Program-made: the position numbers and the translations under genes | In this document: positions 1 to 12,888 of the stretch, piece after piece | Numbering within the stretch: position 1 is the stretch's first letter | Layout of the letters: the number at the start of each line of letters is the position of its first letter | NCBI GenBank assembly: GCA_964007475.1 | Contig: OZ023275.1 | Span: 9,713,829 to 9,777,828, forward strand | Source of the DNA: Hybos culiciformis | Taxonomy: Eukaryota; Arthropoda; Insecta; Diptera; Hybotidae | Reading direction: 5' to 3' | Length of the DNA stretch: 64,000 nt | Notes under the pieces: model-generated | The model's input: the letters and a program-made list of their open reading frames with translations, nothing else | Database searches by the model: none | What the model was told of the DNA's origin: nothing

Positions 1-3000
1 AGAAATTATCCCTAATATGAAGATGATGATAGAAAGCAGAACAACAAACGGAAAAGGAACTTGATTCTTTCGTATTTGTATATACTTATACAGTGAATTT
101 AATAGTAAATTAAAATTGTTAAGATATATGTTTTTTTTTTATTCAGGTAAATTTTTTTCCTATTTGTTTTTTTTTTCTCTTGTAAAAGCATCAGGTAGAA
201 AACTAGGTATACCTTAAAATAGTTTCAGTCAGACCTACATTAAACGAGTATAATAAAAGTGAATAATAATTTCATATTCGATCTTAATTAAACAAGCGGA
301 ACATTAAAATAATTTTCTGGGCAAAAGAAATTGTAATAATATATTTATAGAGACAACATACACACATAAAGGGGCGATTTTTATTATTGCAGCGACAAAT
401 TTCAAAGTGGTTAAAATGTCTACATTCTATTTCATATCTATAGTGGCAATAGAAAGTTGAAAATAGACTTTTGGAAAATAAAAAAATAAAATAAATTTTC
501 AAATCTAGGAAAACTGTTAAAATGTCAGACAAAAATGATAATAATGTGCCGCACTGAAAGCGAAACTGATTGAGCATTAATTTATAGTTTCAATTCAATC
601 AATAATTTTTATCGTAAACATTTAAAATGAGGTTTTGTTTCACTCTAAAAAATTTCGTATATAAATTGAAAAAAACAGGGCTAGATAAAGTCAAAACAAT
701 ATTTTTTCATCCTCTGTCACTCTAAGGATTCATTCATTGTCATATTGTCTACGATGAGCACATAAATAATGATTATATTTATGATGTTATTCGACAAGAC
801 TATCAAAATTAAAACAAATTTATTTATCGTTTAATGTGAAAAAGTTTGTTCTATTTTATTTTCTTGTTTTTTTTTTTATTTTTTTTATTTTAAAGGTACA
901 CAAAATATATAATGACCTATTTTCGTCGAATAAAACAAGTGTTAAAAAATTTCAATTTATGTTTTTTTTTTTTATTCACAAAACAGGTAATATGTATTAA
1001 TTTTTACTATACCTATAAAAAAAATAAAGCAAAATATATTATAAACATCTTTTAAAAGATATCAATTAAGTAGTTGTTTATAAGTGACAAGAGGAATAAC
1101 AACTTTTTAAATTAGTTTTAACCAAAAAAAGAAACATTAAGTAGGTATATATGCACATAATATACTTAGATAAAGAATAAAATTTGCAAACCAAATTTTT
1201 TAATTAAAAAAAAATGAGGCTAGGTCGAATGACGAAAAATATAAAAATGTAGATTGAAAATTAATATCAAGATTTAAAGTTTTTTTTTTTTTTTAGGACA
1301 CAACATGCATGTCTTATGTATTATGGTATTTTATGTTTGTTTTTTACTTTTCTTGTATATGACTGAACTACATTTTGTACAAACTAGGTATAGTTAAAAG
1401 AAAAAAAAATTATAAATAACATTTATTATTATTAATAACTAAGCGTTAACTTAATTTTAACAGATATGAGTCTTTAATTATTGCATGCTTAAACAAAATG
1501 ACATTAATTTATGTGAGTTAGATGTATTCAAAATATTTTTAAAATTCGAATCCATCAAATATATAAAATTTTGTTGGACTTAGTTATAAGATTTCATTTT
1601 TATTCATTTACGTAAAAAAAAACTAGAAAAACAAATAATAAATATATGAAATTAATGCTTCACAGAATAAAGACAAGCATAATTTTGAAAAAAAAAAATC
1701 ATAAATTAAATTAAATTTAAATTAAGTACCTAATATTAAAAAAACATAATTTAATACTCTGTCACTCAATATTGTCTTTTTATGATTAGATGTAAATGAA
1801 AAATGAAAATAATAAATTATAGATATTTATATCTTGACTTGACCGATTTTAAAAGTAAAACTCTAATTATTTTTAATTTTTTTCGTTTTTGTTGTTGTGG
1901 ATGAAACTTGGTTCATGGTTTAGAATCTAAAGATTAAATAGATCACTGCATATTGATATAAAAAAAATAAAAATTATCAATTTAAAAAAAAAAGTTGTCA
2001 GTCAAGGAAGATAGAACGCAATGAGTTCTCTAATATTATGCAAGGTCAATAAATTCAGAAATTTTGAAATGGGCATTAAACAATCTAAGAAATTTCGAAT
2101 GTTTTTAGTTATGTTATAAATATAATTAATAAATAATGTGTAATAGGTATAATGTGATACGAAAACTATTTTGTATTTTGTGATTATAGATGTGTGTAAA
2201 ACACTTTCTATTTATTTACATTGAACCTAGCTTTATTGTAGACTAAATCTTATCTTACGGTAAATCGTAAAAACCATATTTACTATATAATAGAATGTTT
2301 AATGTTTATATTTTCAAATATTTCTATGTTATTAATCAAAGATTTAAACTTTTCCTTTACGTTCAAGTCTCGCTTTCCTTCGTTGTCTTTCTACAAAAAA
2401 AAAAAAATATTATTTTGCAACAAAAATTTCTTTTTTTTTCCACTACCCACGTATATTAATTTCATTGCAGATTATGCGATTGTTGAAGAGAAATTTAATT
2501 CTTCTTTTTATTTACATACATTATTCATATCTGCATTGCATATTATTGCACATCTTCTATGATCATGTACCTTCTCAACTCGTTTATTCAATTGAGTCCA
2601 TTGAATAGGTTGACAATTTATATGAAATTTTTAGTTTTAACATTAAAAACCACATGTATATGAACGTTACCTGAATTTTAACATGTTTGTAATAAATATG
2701 GGAATATCTTTCGTTGGTAAGTTCCACTTCTTTATGCAGATTTTTTTTTATAGTTCAAATGACACTTTAAATGCACTACACCTAGATTATAATGTTCTTG
2801 ATGATATGTTCTTAAGTATTATTAACATAACTTTATAAATACCCAAACTTATATATAAATTACTTTATTGGCTGGGTTTTCACAAATTAACAAGAGTCCA
2901 TGGTAATCATATTATAAATTGTAAACTGTATAAAACATTTTTGTTCTTGCCATTTGGGAAAATATTTATTTTAATAAAATAATTTAATAAAAATATATAT

Positions 3001-4120
3001 ACACGGCAATAGTTTCCATTTTTTTTTTAATACAAACCTTATGCTTAACTGCAATTGTTCATAATTCTTCACTTATTCAAATTTTGTTTTATTTACACGT
3101 AAATAAGTGAATCGTGATTGTAACTGATATGCTATTTCCTTAATAACAATATCAAGTTATATTTAAAAGAAAGAAAAAACTAATATAGATTAAATAAAAT
3201 GTTATTCTTGACCTACACAATAATCCTGCTGTCAGTCAACCAACAACAATCAAAAGCAGACAAGAACAACATTGCTTTCATAAAAAAAAAAAACTAAAAT
3301 TCAGAATGAAAAGAAAATTGAAAAGAAATGGAAACAGACGAGCTTAAAATTTATATCGTTTTGCAATGAACATAATATGTTCGTTCATTGATAAAATAAT
3401 AAACATTTATATAGTAATTTAAAGGTGCAACGTACATTAAGAATACCGTGCATATGTAGAATGCAAAATATACCATACAATATAGGTAGGATATAGATTT
3501 TTATTTATTTTTGAATGTACCTACTTTTCGTTGGTTGTTTACATAAAATATTCTTTGGTATCTTTGTAATACTGTAATAGTGAAATCCATCGATTACAAA
3601 CTTTGTGTCAATAAGTATCTTAATAAGTATCATAAGTGATAGTGAAAATAGAAGTCTAAAAAATAAAACCTTGATTAAAACCAAGTTTAGAGACTCACTC
3701 TGAGATTCTAAAAAAAAATATAAATGCGTTAAATATTTATTATTTTCTAGTTTTTATTATTTTTATGGTTTATCTTTATCTTTATCATTATATTTAGATT
3801 GTAGAATGTTTTTTTGTACATATGTATAAGTTTAGTTTTAATGGTTCTGTATCTCTATATTAATTCTACAAAGTGATTGCAATGCCAGAAATAATAATAT
3901 TGATTCTTATTTCCCGTAGAGACATAAAATCAAAGCAATTTTTTTTTATTTTTGTCGTAAAATGTTTTAATTTTTTTGTCATATCTCATTTTTTATATTC
4001 ATAATAAATATAAATATTGGAAGTGGAACGGATAGAATATTATATTGATTGATGAAGAAAGCTTTAAAAATTAATTTATTCTAAAAATTTATGATAAAAA
4101 TTAAATAAAAAAAATATAAA
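1..4120. other. AT-rich non-coding DNA
   Basis: Read on both strands, this stretch shows only A/T homopolymer runs and short chance open frames of 60-100 codons made mostly of Phe, Leu, Ile, Lys and Asn. There is no recognisable domain, no splice-bounded exon and no clear transposon end. I see no supported gene. Confidence 0.6.
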
Positions 4121-4125
4121 TAAAA

Positions 4126-5030
4126 TCACTGACTTCTCTATATAAAAGACGAAACATCAAATTTGTCTATGTATTAAGGTCGAATAAGCTTTTCATACAA
4201 AAATCAAATTTTTGTATGAAAAATTTATTTTTATTTTTAAAAATCATTTTTTATTATAAGAAAAAAAAGGAATTTCAATTTGACATGTAAGTATAAATTT
4301 TTATTAATAAATTTTATAATTTTTCAATAAAAATTAATTGCCAAAAATATTACGGAATATGCTAAAAATTCGTAATATTTTTGGTAATACAAAAGAGTGT
4401 TTAAAACCCATTTGATAGGGGGGACCCCTGTTCAATTTTTTTTTTTTACAGTGACTGCAAAAAAAAAGTGCAGTCGAAAAAAAAAAATTGAATGAAAAAA
4501 AAAATGAAGAAGAGATTCATTCTAATTCAGAACAGTACAAACAAAACCCTGTTGAAATTAATGCTCGGTATAATAATAAGTCATTCTAAGTGAAAATATG
4601 AATTTTTCACATTTACGCTTAACATTTTATTTTTATTGTTTTAGCTATTTTTCTATTTTTAATATATTTCTGATATTAGTTAAGATATTAGTTAAGTTAG
4701 TAATAATTTTGATTAATTTGTGAATTTGAATAAATATTTTATTTTCATTGTTTATATGTTGTTTATTCATAATTGCTTATTTTGAAGGCTTTTAACTTTT
4801 TTATTATTATTTTGATACTCAGGTATGTCGAACTTTCACTATGGAGATAACAAAGCCGCCAATCTTCGCTGATTTAAAAATATTTATATTCTTCATATTA
4901 TAAAATTTCTAATTATTTAAATTTTTTTTTTAAATGTAATAAGTTTTTTTCCTACAGTGTATTTATTTTGGTCGAACCATTTGACAGATAAACATTTCTA
5001 TGTGTAGTCTTTATATAGAGAAGTCAATGA
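4126..5030. mobile_element. TIR element (905 bp), superfamily unknown
   Basis: The left end TCACTGACTTCTCTATATAA (4126-4145) is matched in inverted orientation by the right end at 5007-5030, which finishes in GAGAAGTCAATGA, giving imperfect terminal inverted repeats of about 24 bp. Identical TAAAA at 4121-4125 and 5031-5035 looks like a 5-bp target-site duplication, although in AT-rich DNA this is weak on its own. The interior is non-coding. It holds two smaller inverted repeats: CAAAAATATTACG with its complement near 4343-4385, and a GTGACTGCA/TGCAGTC pair flanked by long T and A tracts near 4428-4493. No transposase is seen, so it is a non-autonomous element. Confidence 0.7.
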
Positions 5031-5183
5031 TAAAATAGAATATTTCTTGTTTATTTCAAAATCACATTTGAGTTCAAAACGAAAATATCAAATAGATATA
5101 CTTGATATCTGAAACGTAAACTACAAGATTATTCTAATATGCATTACTATGGCAAAGATAAAATTCTTTGCCATAGTTCTGAA

Positions 5184-5860
5184 CAGGGGCGTCGATAGCC
5201 ATAACCGGGCCCGGGAAAAGATTCTTACAAATAAAAAAATTTTTATAGGTTTTTTAATAGGTTTTAACATTATAAAAATAATACTAATTTAGCCTCCTAA
5301 CCACATAATTTTATCATTAATAGTCACATTTTCTACATTTGTACAAATCTACTTGTGAAATCAGAATTATGGTGTACAGGGTAGGAAATAAGATCATATG
5401 AGAATCAGAATGTAAAGTTTTTTCGCTTTATATAAAAACTTGTAGATTCCACTTTCACAAATAATTAGTAACGACAACCCCTCCTAGATTATTTAAATTC
5501 GGACCGCGGTCCAAACAGTCCAACAAAGCAAACAGTTTGGATGTCTAGTAATAGTTGAAATAGAAAATTAATTTTCCGACAAAAAGCTGAAAAATCAACA
5601 CTTTAAAATTATACTTCCTAATGATAAAATTTTCATACACTTTTTTTCCATAACACATTTGCATAACAAAATTCTACTTGACGCCATCATCAAGGACTTT
5701 TTATGTAAATTTTTTCCAATAATGAATGTGATAAGCATAAAACTTAATATCACATATGTATAATGTATATTGTTTTTGTCGCAAAAAAAATTAAACAAGC
5801 GGGCCCCTTAGCTCTGGTCCAGGGAATTATACTCCCTCTCCCCCCCCTCTCGACAAACTG
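5184..5860. mobile_element. hAT-like non-autonomous element (677 bp)
   Basis: A perfect 8-bp direct repeat, GTTCTGAA, lies at 5176-5183 and 5861-5868. Between them the left end reads CAGGGGCGTCGATAGCC, and the reverse complement of the right end reads CAGTTTGTCGAGAGGGGG. Both start with CAG and share GTCGA, as expected for hAT ends. The element is richer in G+C near its ends (a CCGGGCCCGGG block near 5203-5216 and a C-run near 5840) than its surroundings. No transposase coding is seen. Confidence 0.8.
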
Positions 5861-5868
5861 GTTCTGAA

Positions 5869-8800
5869 GATTGTCTTAAAAATTATCTTTTCCTCGCTGG
5901 ACCGTGGTATTAGAATTAATTAATAAATTTAAATAGACGGTAAATATTAAATTATGAAAGACAGTTTCTATCTATATTTACTATCATACTCTTTTTATTT
6001 CATTACGAATATAGAAAAATAATAGTAACAATAACTCAAATAAAGCAAAAATTATCATTATTTTATGATAATGAAGTAATAAAAAAAAAATTATAAATTG
6101 CAAGATTTGATAAAATTTTATGACTCATAATGTTCAAAATTAAAAAATTTCTTAGACATTTTATAAGGCGAGAAAAATAATACTGAAAATCTTAAATAAT
6201 AAGCAATATTATTATGAATATAAATCAGTATATATTTTTAATTGTCATTTAATTTATAACAACGTTCTTTAATTTATATACATATATTGTAATAATATTA
6301 ATAAAATTGTGCTGATGTAAGCAAATCGATTTGCAACGTTTTTTATTTGTATGTTGTTCACCTCGCTATGCTTTTTTTTTGTATATATACAATTTGATGA
6401 AAATTCATAAAAAATATTTTTTATTAACTTTGCCTTGAATGCAGCAGTATTTCTATTAGTTTAGTAATATTCCTATAGATATTTTCGCCGGTTTTAGCTT
6501 AATAAGCGCTATATTGCAGTTTTTATTTAAATATACAAAAGATAAGCTAAAAAGCTTTGAATATAAACACAACTTTATGTATTCATAAATAATTAATTAT
6601 TATCTGCCATAAGATAATAATTTTAAATAAACATCTCATTATTTATATTACTTAATAATAAAAATGCAATTAAATGTAAAACGAAAATAGTAATCGTGGC
6701 TTGGTGATTCTCTATGGTCAAAAATACGATACCCATATTGAATATACGAAGTTTATGTAGTTTTCAGGGTGTTGAGTTCACTGTTTGGCTTGAAGTATTG
6801 AACCAGTCACCTGTTAAAGTTAATAAAAATATATTTTTAATAGACTTAAATTCTATATAATTTAATTTAATTTCTCTGTTTAGATTAAATATTAGATTTC
6901 ATGGAAATATTTCTCAGAAAATATATTCGGCCTATCTTTAGTAGATTAATCAAAGATCTGATATATTGATATATTATTTATAATTCAAATAAAATGAAAA
7001 AAAAAAAAAAATTTAATAAAATGAAAAAAAAAAAATTGAATATACAAAAATTTAATGTTCGCTTTTAAATTTTCGAAAGAAATAAAAAAGATAAATTAAA
7101 AAAATGATGTCAACATAAATACTTACAGCTGTCTGGTGCTCATATTATTATTATTATTTTTTTTTAATAAAACATTTTTATTCCATATTTATATAAACAA
7201 TCATATTTTTCATTTTCAGTTTAAAAAATAAAAAATATACAATTTTTCAAAATTTCAAAATTAAACCTACTCTACTTGCCTCATTTTCCATTATATATTT
7301 ATAAAATGTATAGAAGAAAAAAAAAATTAATATGGACATTAAATTGAATTTTTCTCGCGCACAAATATTCTTTTTATGGTCAGAAAATGAGTGCAACATC
7401 GATGCTTACATTTTTTATCCGGTTACTACTGCAGAATTATATGTTATTCATAGTCATATCTCATATTGACAACATAATATTCAATTTAGTAAATATATAA
7501 ATTCTTATGTTTATCAAACAATACTCTAGGGTGATTTCAAATAACGTTATCATATGAAGATTGAATAGTTAATTTAATGAGAATCGATTATTATTTTATA
7601 TGGAAATGTTAAAAAAAAAAAATTTGCAAATTATCCAGACCATTATTCATAAATTGAAAGAGAATTTTAGAATCAAAAAAGTTAATTTTTTTTTTATCTC
7701 TTCTGTGAAATACGAATATCATTCGTTCAAAATTCTATGTAATTCTATGTAATCGCTCAAAATTCTATGTAATATTTAAACTTCGGGTTTAAATATAAGG
7801 TTTCGCAAATGTTTATAAATAATTGTTGAGTTAAAGCAGGTTTATCATACAAAAAATTTAGTTGTTTTAAAGTTGAGTTAAATGTGAGTTAAATCAGGTC
7901 CACCTGATAAATTAAATGAATATGTTCTGATATGTTATGATCACGTCAAAAAATTATCGGTTGGGCACGTACGTTTGAATAATTAAAAAAAGAAAAAACA
8001 AAATGGCTAAAAAAAGCATAAAAATAAAATAAATTTTTTTTTCGAATATTAATTTTAAATTAATTAATTCACTTATAGAATTTTTTTATATAATTTTTAA
8101 ATTGTTTTTGATTAAATTTTCTTCACTAATTTTTATTTAGAAATTTAACAAAAAAAAATGAAAATAAAAAAACATCAAAATTAACCCGGGTTAAAAAAAA
8201 TCATGGTGTGAACAGCAATTTTGAATTGAGGGATAACCAGATTTAATTTATGAATTAAATTCCAAGTGTGGAAAGACTATAACCATTTTATACTTGTGTA
8301 AAAATAAAATATTTAAATATACTTGGTGGACGACAGCAGTTACCTGCATAAAACGACTTGATATTTTTAAATATATAGCAAAAAAATTTAATCTATTATC
8401 TATTCTCGGGAAGCTATATAAATTGTTTAGATATAATACGAAAAATATAAGCTCATCAGTTCTACAAGATAAACGCGATATAATCTTTATAAATTAAATA
8501 ATAATCGAACCGCTCATAACCAAATATACCAAGATTGTGCATAAAAATTTCTGGTATATTATACTTACATAAATAATAATATATGTATCGTTGCAAAAGG
8601 TAATTTGAGTGCACAAATAAATATTATTATTGTCAGATCAAATTTTATAATTCATTCTGCACCTCAAGAGACAGTAAAATGCAATATACAATTTATTTTA
8701 AGTTAGGAGTCTTTCTTTTTATTTTTATTTTTATGTCTCAGGTGATTTTATTGACAACAATTTTTTAAAAATTAATACGCTTAACAGTATCATGTGTATA

Positions 8801-9039
8801 AAATGTCTGCAACCATAATATTTACACAACATTCTTGTGGACACAAATGATTAAATTTATTTTACTTTTTAAAATAAAAATAATAAATATATATAATGGA
8901 GAAATACTTAAAATAATTTCTACTAAAAGGAGGTTTTTTATTTGTATTTAAATTTTGATTTGGCGATAGTAAGATTAAAAGACTAAACAAATTAAAGCTT
9001 ACTTTCAATTATATGAAAATTCATTCGATCACATCATCT
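5869..9039. other. AT-rich non-coding DNA with minor repeats
   Basis: No gene is supported. A short unit, AATTCTATGTAA, is repeated imperfectly at about 7728-7772. A 14-bp palindrome, TTAACCCGGGTTAA, lies near 8182-8195, inside a block (about 7830-8275) with weak inverted similarity between its edges that could be a decayed transposon whose ends I cannot fix. Confidence 0.45.
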
Positions 9040-9048
9040 GTAGTGTAC

Positions 9049-10086
9049 GGGAGCGGGCCTCTTTGCAAATTCCATATTGCAAAAGTTTATTTGGCCGAAA
9101 GCCACTTATCAAATTTGTATGTTTCACAAATCTCCATTTCGCAAAAAAAACTCTTTAACAAAATTCCATTTGGCCTAATGCGACACTTCGCAAAAAATTA
9201 TTTCTCAAAATACCAATTCACAACATTATATTAATTGAGACACTTCGCCAAAGTATAGTTTAACAAGTTTAACAAATTTTTTTATATTGCACAAATATGA
9301 TGAATAGAATATTAAAGGTTTTTTTTAACTGTAAAAAAAAAAAAGGATGTAGGATTTTATAGGCTCATGGATGAAATCCGAAAAGAAATATTGTGTGCTG
9401 AAATAAAAAAATTTGAAATGGGTGGGCCACCAGCAGTAAAAAAAAAACAAAATATTACTTAAAAGATAAAAAAATTTAAAATATTTTGAAAAAAAAAAGA
9501 CGATTATAAGGAAGTCAAACTATTATTTTTGATTGCCGAGAATTTAAAATTGAAATAATTTTTTTAAATAAAAATATTAATTTTCTAATATGTACATACT
9601 GGTTATGTACGTATTGAATATTAAAAAAAATATATATTAAGTATTAATTTTTTAATATTATTTCTTATATTTACAAACTGGATTTGTATTAACTATATTA
9701 AAAAAACATATTAAAAATTCAATAAAATTTCTTAAAATTAAAATGCATATAATTGGAATTGTTTAATTTAATAATATGCATTTATGATAATGCAACATAT
9801 TTTAGTGCGGGCTAAATATACATTTCGCAACTACCCTTTTTGGCGTAATTCACATTTCGCGCGCGCCAAAAAGGGTAGTTGCGAAATGTATATTTTGCCA
9901 AAAGTAGTAGTTGTGAAATGTCCTTATGCTAACTGGAAAGTTGTTAACTGTCTCAATAGGCTAAAGCGAACGTTTGTTAACTATCCGTTTTGCGAAATGG
10001 TTCTTTTGCGAAGTGTCTTTTTTGCCAAATGGAATTAGGCAAAATGTCTTTTAGCGAAATGTCTTTCGGCGATTCGGGTAACACCC
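9049..10086. mobile_element. Possible Mutator-like non-autonomous element (1038 bp)
   Basis: A perfect 9-bp direct repeat, GTAGTGTAC, brackets the element (9040-9048 and 10087-10095). Nine-base duplications are typical of Mutator-like elements, but the terminal match itself is short: GGGAGCGGG on the left against GGGTGTTAC on the reverse-complemented right end. Both ends are packed with variants of TTTCGCAAAA and TTTTGCGAAATG, in opposite orientation at the two ends. Inside is a perfect 32-bp inverted repeat (9814-9845 with 9864-9895). The open frames at 9013-9234 and 9784-10038 simply read through these repeats and are not genes. Confidence 0.65.
9814..9895. repeat. Perfect 32-bp inverted repeat (hairpin)
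   Basis: The left arm 9814-9845 contains GCAACTACCCTTTTTGGCG and the right arm 9864-9895 contains CGCCAAAAAGGGTAGTTGC. The arms are exact complements with an 18-bp spacer. It sits inside the 9-bp-duplication element and consists of the same TTTCGCAA words that fill its ends. Confidence 0.9.
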
Positions 10087-10614
10087 GTAGTGTACAGTGT
10101 GTAAAAGATGTATTAGTGGGATAGCATAGGTGTTTTTGGGAAACAACTTTCTATTCTACGATTAATAATTAAAAAAAAAATTCATTTCATATTATATTAG
10201 TTTCCAATATATTAATATCATTTAATATACATGTAAATACAGTTAATATCTGAATTCGATATCTATTTAATATGTATTATATATATATTCATTAATACAC
10301 GTTAGCTCTATGATAGTGTTCCATAGTAACTGAATTTTTTTTTTTTTTTCGACATTAAAAAATTTTGCAATTAGGGCGGAAATTCTATACTATACAAGTG
10401 TATAACATATTTTCTTAATATTGGTTTGCAAAAAAATTAATTGCACGTTCTGAAAAGAAATTAAAAAATAGAATGAAGAAACCCATAAGTATGTGTATTC
10501 TCAGGTTGTGGTAAATAATAATTTTTTTTTAACTTTTTTTCTTCTACCATATGTGTATTCTTATGCGTTTAAGTTTTTCGTAAGTCACGAAATCAATTCA
10601 TATAATGTTCGTAC

Positions 10615-11274
10615 CAGTGGCAGCCCGTGGACGTTTTGAAAGAGGGTGCTGCAAAAAATAACAACCTCTTTTTTTTTTTTTAATTATAAATGTTTTATGA
10701 TATATGTATAGTACTCATAATTCATATATTAGTTTTGAAAATTCAAAAGCAAACAAAATACCTATATCCCATATAAAAATTGTGCTGCTTCTGAAGCAGT
10801 GCATTTTTCTTTATATTCAAAATAACCCAAAACAAACAAAATAGTATTTGTTTTTATAGTATTTGTTTTTAAATTTTTAAGAAGGTATACAGCCGCACTG
10901 CTTCTGTGGCAGTGCATTTTTCCTTACATTCAAGTCATGAAAAAAAACTTAACAGCAATAAAAGTGTAATAAATTGTTCACGAAAAAAAAATTCCCTGCA
11001 CTGTGAAATTCGCAGTTCCAAAAAATCTGTTAAAAAATTTCTGCAGCTATTTTTGAACAGTACTTTCTGTATTTTCTATATTTCATTTTCTGTAAGTCTG
11101 AAAGTAGGCTACTCTTGTTTATAAAATGTTACAGCAATTGCTATATTTCATTTAAAAATAATTTTAAAGTAAGAAAAATTCAGAGCTAACTAAAAATTTT
11201 ATTTATGAGTTCAATTTTTGGAAATTTCTTGAGGGTGCTGCAGTGTCGCAGCACCTATGTACGAGCTGCCGCTG
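10615..11274. mobile_element. hAT-like non-autonomous element (660 bp)
   Basis: The 8-bp direct repeat GTTCGTAC occurs at 10607-10614 and 11275-11282. The left end reads CAGTGGCAGCCCGTGGACG, and the right end, reverse-complemented, reads CAGCGGCAGCTCGTACATAG. Both ends carry GGTGCTGC a little further in. The interior has two imperfect direct copies of about 38 bp (around 10784-10821 and 10893-10931) containing CTGCTTCTG..GCAGTGCATTTTT. No transposase frame is seen. The open frame at 10906-11124 is not protein-like. Confidence 0.85.
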
Positions 11275-12387
11275 GTTCGTACATTATTTTTTAAGAAGTA
11301 ATTATTATGCATAGCCAGTACAACATATGTTTTCAATTTCGAGAATGACATTAATCATTGAGAAAGTTTTTTTTATTTTTAATTTATATGTAAGCTATGT
11401 TTGAGAAAAAGTGGTGGATAAAAGAAACTTTTTGACACAAAATACGATGATGTTAAATCGATGGGTGTAGTGTATCTGATGAAAACGATCATCATTTCTA
11501 ATATGTTAATGTATAGTTAAACTCGTATATGGGAAATTTAGATGGGAAATATGTGAAATATAGATTATCTATATTTGACATCCAATAATAATTTATCCAA
11601 GACTATATTTGACTTATATAATACTTTGATAATATTTTCATTTGATAAAATAAACATAACAATTAATTAAATATACATAAATTTAATAAATAAATATCAT
11701 ACTTCACTATAGTGCTTCTCCATAAAACTTTTTGATATAAAAATATCTGAATATAACAAAGAAATTATAAGTCAAGAATGGCCTTTGAATTTTTCGTCCC
11801 TTTCTTTTTTCATATATATTTATTTAAAGAAAGAGAAAAAGCTAGGGGGTCAAGTTTTTGTTTGCAATGATGTTCCCAAAAAAAATAAACATCAAATTTT
11901 CGAGTAAAAATGAATACAATAGTTTAACATTTGAGAAAATAATAATTTCTTTTATTGATGTTAATAATAAATATTAATAATTGCAGTTTTATTTTCATTA
12001 ATCATAGAGGAGAGTATGTTTTTACTTAATTTATTAATGAAAATAAACTATATAAACAAAAATAAGGAAAAAATAACATTATAAAATAACATATGTTATT
12101 GAAAAATAATTTTTATGTTCTCAAATTTCAATCTGAAAATAGAACAAAAAATGTTAGTTCTACCGTTATTACAAAGTCAAATTTTCAAAGTTCAAGAGCC
12201 AAAAGTACTTATTGTCCTGTAAATTTGATTAACTTGTTATGTTGTTGTCGGCTTACTTTAGATGAATGTTTAATGTTTTCTGTTATTTTATTCCCGAAAT
12301 CAAATAATTTTATGGTTAAATATTGTTCAATTAATAATTTTATCAAATAATATCGGTGATTATTTAAAATATCGCAATCTTCTAAAT

Positions 12388-12888
12388 CAAGCCTGTCCAA
12401 CGTGTGGCGCGTGTTATTACCGTCGACTTTCATATGTAGCAGTCATATTCGAATCGGCTAATATTTCTTGTGTAACCGTTATTATTTGAAATTCATTATT
12501 TAAAATAGCTTTTTATTTGCTTCAATGGTCTCTTATAGGCGGAAATAATATAAAGTAACATACTTAACTCGAGTCTAATGAGGTAATTAATGTCTCAGTG
12601 GATAAAATTTCCTCGGGCTACCGCCCTCGGACATTTTATTCACTTCGACTGTAATTACCTCATTACGGCTCTACTTAAGTAATATACTATTATATATTCA
12701 GCAATTCAACCCAAAATTAAGTCCAAAAATTTTAAAATAAACTGGAATTTAATAATGCATTTAGCATATATATAACAAAATATAAATTAAATCACTAGTT
12801 TTTGGTTCAATTTTTTTTCATAGTGGCTCCTACAAATGAGAATAATTTTCAGATTGGCTCCTAAGTAGATTTGTGTTGGACAGGCCTG
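12388..12888. mobile_element. hAT-like element (501 bp) nested in the P-like element
   Basis: The ends are CAAGCCTGTCCAACGTGTGG on the left and, reverse-complemented, CAGGCCTGTCCAACACAAAT on the right. A perfect 8-bp duplication, TTCTAAAT, lies at 12380-12387 and 12889-12896. CAGG..TGTCCAAC is typical of Charlie-like hAT ends. It interrupts the transposase remnant on the minus strand and itself carries a fold-back sequence at 12555-12686. Confidence 0.87.
12555..12686. repeat. Fold-back repeat, about 66-bp arms
   Basis: The sequence folds on a centre at about 12620 (stem GGGC, loop TACC, stem GCCC). The arms extend, with mismatches, out to GTAACATACTTAA on the left and TTAAGTAATATAC on the right, sharing TAATGAGGTAATTA. 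It sits inside the hAT-like element and may be a third-level insertion. I could not identify a clean target-site duplication. Confidence 0.7.

Noticed and set aside
284..577. 97-codon open frame on the minus strand
   Set aside because: Phe/Cys/Lys-rich low-complexity text, no domain, no splice context; consistent with chance in AT-rich DNA.
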